DNA of 64,000 bases, taken from assembly GCA_032622095.1 (NCBI GenBank), contig CP136066.1:53778609-53842608 (forward strand), given 5' to 3'. This document shows positions 43,501 through 49,500 of this stretch, in pieces (position 1 is the stretch's first letter; the number at the start of each line of letters is the position of its first letter). The translations under genes were made by a program, and so were the position numbers. The notes beneath the pieces are model-generated. The model was given only the letters and a program-made list of their open reading frames with translations. It was not told where the DNA came from and ran no database searches. Source of the DNA: Siphonodentalium dalli. Lineage: Eukaryota > Mollusca > Scaphopoda > Gadilida > Siphonodentaliidae.

Positions 43501-46500
43501 CTTGTAACATGTTTTACTATGGTATTGCTATGGAAATCTTGGTGGGAAATTAAGTCACACAATTTTACGGTGCCAAACCTAAACGTTTATAGATATAGGC
43601 CGAGAGTGTATGCAAATTTGTGAACAATAGTTGGTGGTGATGACTAACTGTGACTAATTAATAGGGTTGATTCAAATTTCTGACACTGATCAGCTGATAT
43701 GTAGCAAACCGCTTTCAAATGATGACGTCATGACATTCAGCAAGCTATAGTGATAAAAAAAGCTAAAATGAAATAACGAACTCGTATCTCACTGTAGCTT
43801 TTAACCCTTTACCCAACAAACCGGCCAAAACCGGCCAAATAAAGCTTCAACAGCCTAAAATATCTTCGGTCTGTCTCAATAGAACCATACAAATATGGAT
43901 ATCATTGGAACCGGCTCCTTGACCACAGTGTGATAGTTACAGTTATACCCTGTGCCAATGCATTCTCTTATATATGCGAGTCGACCATAGGTCGCCTCGC
44001 ATATATAAGAGAATGCATTGGCCTAAAAAAAATCTTTTTTTAACACTTTTTACCATTTTTTCTTACATTCTTTAACAATTTTATAATTTTTAATGTGTTA
44101 AGCCAATGCATTCTCTTATATATGCGAGGCGACCTATGGTCGACTCGCATATATAAGAGAATGCATTGGCACAGGCCCGTTCTGTTGGGTAAAGGGTTAA
44201 GAGATACATACGACAATTTACGTTTCGGTAATTTTCTGCTATTTTACAGGCATGCAAGCATGTAATAAAATGAATACACTTTATCCGCTTATTTCCCTTC
44301 TTGAAGGTGAAAATGGAAATTAGCACATAAATAAGCACATAGCATAACTTTTTAAACAATGAAATTAAATAATAGAGGTTAAATCTTTTTAGGTTCTGAG
44401 ATCTGATATTGTGATGGACCTCGGCAAGAGTTTGAATCCAGCTATAGATGTTGGACAAATAGAAGGAGGCTTCGTTCAGGTAAGAACAAAATAAAAATGT
44501 CAGAATCTATGCTGCCACTAGTAGCAAAACATAGTCTATTATTATCTGTAAACCATCATGTGTATTTGATCTCACTTAGGCTAAATGTGAATACTCAAGA
44601 AGGCATCATAAAAATGTATTCTCATATTTACCCAGAACATTTCAAGACTACAAAACTCAAGTCACATTTTGTTACAGGGTTACGGTTACATGGTATTAGA
44701 AGATGTCAAGGTTACACCAGATGGCCTCGTCATAACACAGGGGCCTGGAAATTACAAGATCCCGTCAGCACGAAACATCCCCGTTGAATTTAATGTCACA
44801 CTTCTACAATACAATGAGAATGAGACGGCTGTGTATTCATCAAAGGTACGTTGTATCTTAATAAGGCTGATAACGTCATTGTCACAATGCTCAGATCAGA
44901 TTCGTTGTCAGATTTAGGCCTTAAAATATTGTGCTGACATTTGCAGAGGACCCCAGAGGGTTAATTTTGTGATGCTACCCCACACAGAGGGCTCGTGTCA
45001 CCAAATTCATCCTCTGGGGACCTCATTCTGCATGGCCTCATCTGCTATGGGAGACATATGACACAGAATTAAGTTCCCAAATATGGAAGATGGTGATGTG
45101 CACCCATTGGGCCGCCTCAAGTATGCATGAGAAGATGAGGCCTAAGCTGAATGAGGTTCTCAGATGGTGAATTTAGTGATGCTATCCCGCTGTTAGCGTC
45201 ACTTAGCTCACCCTCTGGAGACATCATTCTGCAAATGTTCAGCACCATATTTTGAGGCCTGGTCAGTTTTTCAGACCAGTCACTAATATTGTTAGCTTTT
45301 CATCGTCGATCACTGTCATAGTTAGCTTTTCAAATCTTGTTGTTTCGTCACATGATATACATAGGATAGTCACTAAAAGTTGACATCAGGAGTTGGAATA
45401 CACTTCGTCTCCATCTGTGCATTTACTTGGTTGATTCTAGGAATAAAATTTTACATCAGATTATTTTGCATTCTGTGTTATGTGACATCGATTCAAAGCT
45501 GTACTGTACAAATCTCTTATATTTTGTAGTTTCTTCCATCTGCTTAAAATATGAAAATCTAGTATCGTTTTATGCTAACTGATTATGAAAGTGATTGCCG
45601 GTCGTGCCTTGTGACAATGAAGGGTCAGCCTTAATATGTGTTTGAGTTGCAAATAAACTTTATTTAGGCCCAAGCCTGGAAATTGTGTATCTGACATTTG
45701 TAGAATGAGGTCCCCAGAGGGTAAATTTTTTCCATCCCGCACAGTGGACTGGCATGCCAAATTCACCCTCTGGAGACCTAATTCTTCTGCTTAGGCCCCA
45801 TTTTCTGGGAAGTGTCTATAGTCTCAAATTAGCATTGTGGTTAGTTACTTTTTCCCTTCTGCTCAGTTTATGCAGTATATCCCCTAATTGCAGAAGATAA
45901 ATTGAATAATCGAGGTGACTAATGGTTGAACATCACCAACTTCAACTGGGGAACTTCAATATGATCCTAGGTCTCCCACAGCAGTTGAGGCCTAGCAGAA
46001 TAGAGGGTGAATTTGGTGATGCTAGCCCACTGTGTGGGACCTTATTCTGCAAATATCAGACACACTATATCCAGTGTTTTATTATGCCCCCGATCTCCGA
46101 TGGAGATTTGGGGGTATATAGTGGAGCCGTCCGTCCGTCCGTCCGTCCGGGCATCCTTCCGTCAGTCCGTACGAACGTTTCAACTCATAACTTTGGTTTC
46201 GCTAACTCAATTCAGTTGATCTTTGGTATGCTAATAGACCAGCCGGGGGGACAATATTTCTCCATAGCCATGGTTTCGTCCGCCCATTTTTTCCAGAGTT
46301 ACGCCCCTTTTTGGACTTAGAAAATTCAGTTTTCTGTGGCATACGAACGTTTCAACTCATAACTTTGGTTTCGCTAATTCAATTCAATTGATATTTGGTA
46401 TGCCAATAGACCAGCCGGGGGGACAAGATTTCCCCATAGCCATGGTTTCGTCCGCCCATTTTTTCCAGAGTTACGCCCCTTTTTGGACTTAGAAAATTCA

Positions 46501-49500
46501 GGTTTTCTGCTACTTTTTTTGGTTTCCAGATGATAACTTGATTTTGGATTGTTTACTCATGAATAACATAACTTTACAAAGTGCCATTTAATAAGCATTT
46601 GCACAAAAATAAGAAAAATCCTCTCTGATTGTACAGTCGGGGGCGTTACCTCCACCCAGCGGTGCACTTGTTATACCCCCCGCAACGAAGTTAGGGGGGG
46701 GTATACTGGAGTCAGCTTGTCCGTCCGTCCATCGTCCGTCCGTCCGTGGACACAAATTTGAGTTTTTCTCAGTCGTTTTTTTATCAATTTCCGTGAAACT
46801 TGGCACACACATCAACCACCATGGGAACCTGTGCACCTGCGATTATGACGTCTGTCCGACATTTTTTGGTGGAGTTATCCCCCTTTTTCGACTTAGAAAC
46901 TTTTTTCGCAACATACATAATTTTGTCCAAGCTTTTATTCCTACATTTTTCGGTCAATATGTTTAAGATTAGGGTTATGGTTGTACACCTGCAATGGGAA
47001 CTGTTAATTTATTACACCCCCCGCAACGAAGTTAGGGGGGGTATACTGGAGTCAGCTTGTCCGTCCGTCCGTCGGCGTCGTCCGTCCGTGGACACAAATT
47101 TGTCCGGAGTTTTTCTCAGTCGTTTTTTGATCAATTTCCGTGAAACTTGGCACAGACATCAACGACCATGGGAACCTGTGCACCTGCGATTATGACGTCT
47201 GTTGGACTTTTTTTTAGGGGAGTTATCCCCCCTTTTTCGACTTAGAAAATTTTCACAACATGTATACTTTTGTCCGAGCTTTTAGTCCTACAATTTTCAG
47301 TCAATCTTTTTAAAACGTGGCACAGATATTTAGTACCATGGGAACTTGTGCACTTGCGATTATGACGTCTGTCCGACATTTTTTGGTGGAGTTATCCCCC
47401 TTTTTTTATTTAGAAACCTTTTTTGCAACATTCATAATTTTGTCCGAGCTTTTATTCCTACATTTTTCGGTCAATGTTTTTTAATCTTGGCACTGATATT
47501 TAGTACCATGGGAACCTGTGCACCTGCGATTATGACGTCTGTCCGACATTTTTGGTGGAGTTATTCCCCTTTTACAACTTATAATTTTTTTCGCAACATA
47601 CATAATTTTGTCCAAGCTTTTATTCCTACATTTTTCGGTCAATAGGTTTAAGATTAGGGTTATGGTTGTACACCTGCAATGGGAACTGTTATTTTATTAT
47701 TTTAACTAAATGTTTACTGACATGTGAAACATCTTAGTATTTTAAAAACAGGGAGGTATCCGTAGTCCCATTGGGACAGTCACACCTCTAGTTTTATTTT
47801 GTTACATCCCGGTCCGGTTCAGTGGATCAAATTACATTTAGTTTGTTATGACTGGAGCTTCCAGAATTTTGCGAAAACCATGTGCCAGTGCATTTTCCTA
47901 TATATGCAAGTCTCCCATAGGAACCTCGCATATATAAAGAGAATACATTAGCCTAGCCATATTTACCTCGACCTTGTAAGCCAGTGCATTACACAATTTA
48001 GAGGTTCATTTGACGATGTGTTGTCACATGGTTTGAGGCTGTTGGCGAGCCACCACTGATCTAGTGAACTCCCAATGAGAGACTTGCATATATAAGAGAA
48101 TGCATTGGCACTGTGTTTTCGCTAAATTTCAGGAAGCTCCAGTCATTGAGGGGTTAATGATGTGTTATTTGTCACATGGTTTCATGATGTTGGTGACACA
48201 CCACTGATCTAGCAAACTCTTGTGTATGATATTTAATGATGAGTTATGTCGTTTGGTTCCAGGCTGTTGGTGAGCCACCCCTGAATCTCGCGAACTCTGT
48301 GTTCTTTGCGATCAAAGAAGCCGTTTCTGCTGCCAGAGCTCAGTCAGGAATTACCGGCATATTCCAGTTCGATGCTCCAGCTACACCCGACAGGATTCGT
48401 ATGTTGTGTGTCGACAGGTTCACTAGACAGGTAAAATCACTAATAATGAGGCCTCAAAATAAGGTACTGGTCATTTGCAGAATGAGGTCCCTAGACGGTG
48501 AATTTAGTGATGCTATACTCTACTGTAATTTATCCTGGGGACCTCATTCTGCATGGCCTCATCTGCTATAGGAGTCCTAGACACAGAATTAAGTTCCCAG
48601 ATGGTGAAGATGGTGATGTACACCCATCTGCCAATTTGGAGATATAGAGAAACTAAACTAAAAAGAAAAATAAACTTTCTAAAGAAATTAAAATACTTGT
48701 TAATTTGATAATAAAGAAGAAGATGAGACCTAAGCAGAATGATGTCCCAAGAAGGTGAATTTAGTGATGCTAACCCACTGTGTGGGGTACTGTCACTAAA
48801 TTCACCCTTTGGGGACCTCATTCTGCATGTTCAGCACCATATTTTGGGGGCTGCTTATATTCTACTAAAGACTCGACAGGAATGGTGACAGATTAGGGCA
48901 TGGACCAGGCTATTATTATTTTATGATCTAGTGTTATTCTTCTTTGGTACTATCTGTAAAAGTATTCATTTCTTCTGCACCCATGGGTCATAGGATGTCA
49001 CATGGGTCATAGGATGGGTCATGGGTCATAGGATGTCATGGGTCATAGGATGTCATGGGTCATAGGATGTCAACGAACTGCACCCATGGGTCATAGGATG
49101 TCATGGGTCATAGGATGTCATGGGTCATAGGATGTCATGGGTCATAGGATGTCATGGGTCATAGGATGTCAACGAAATATTTGGTGTGGATATTAGCCAT
49201 CAAAAGTGATTTCCATGGAGTGTTAAATTTAGTGTATCTCTTTCCTTCCTCAATTACAGCTACAAAATAATTTTTTTGAACTCCGATTTCAAGACCACAA
49301 ATAGTTTTTTGTGAATAAAATACTGAACAGACGGATGAGATTGAGTAAGATAATAAAGTTTTTGATGTAGATAAACATTGGTGATATAATCGCTTTGATT
49401 CGAAAGAACTTTGATCTGGATGGAGGGTGCTAACAAGATAGAGTTATGCTATGCTCCAAATCTTTTCTCGAGTTCACCTAAAATTTCTTTTCTAAAAATA

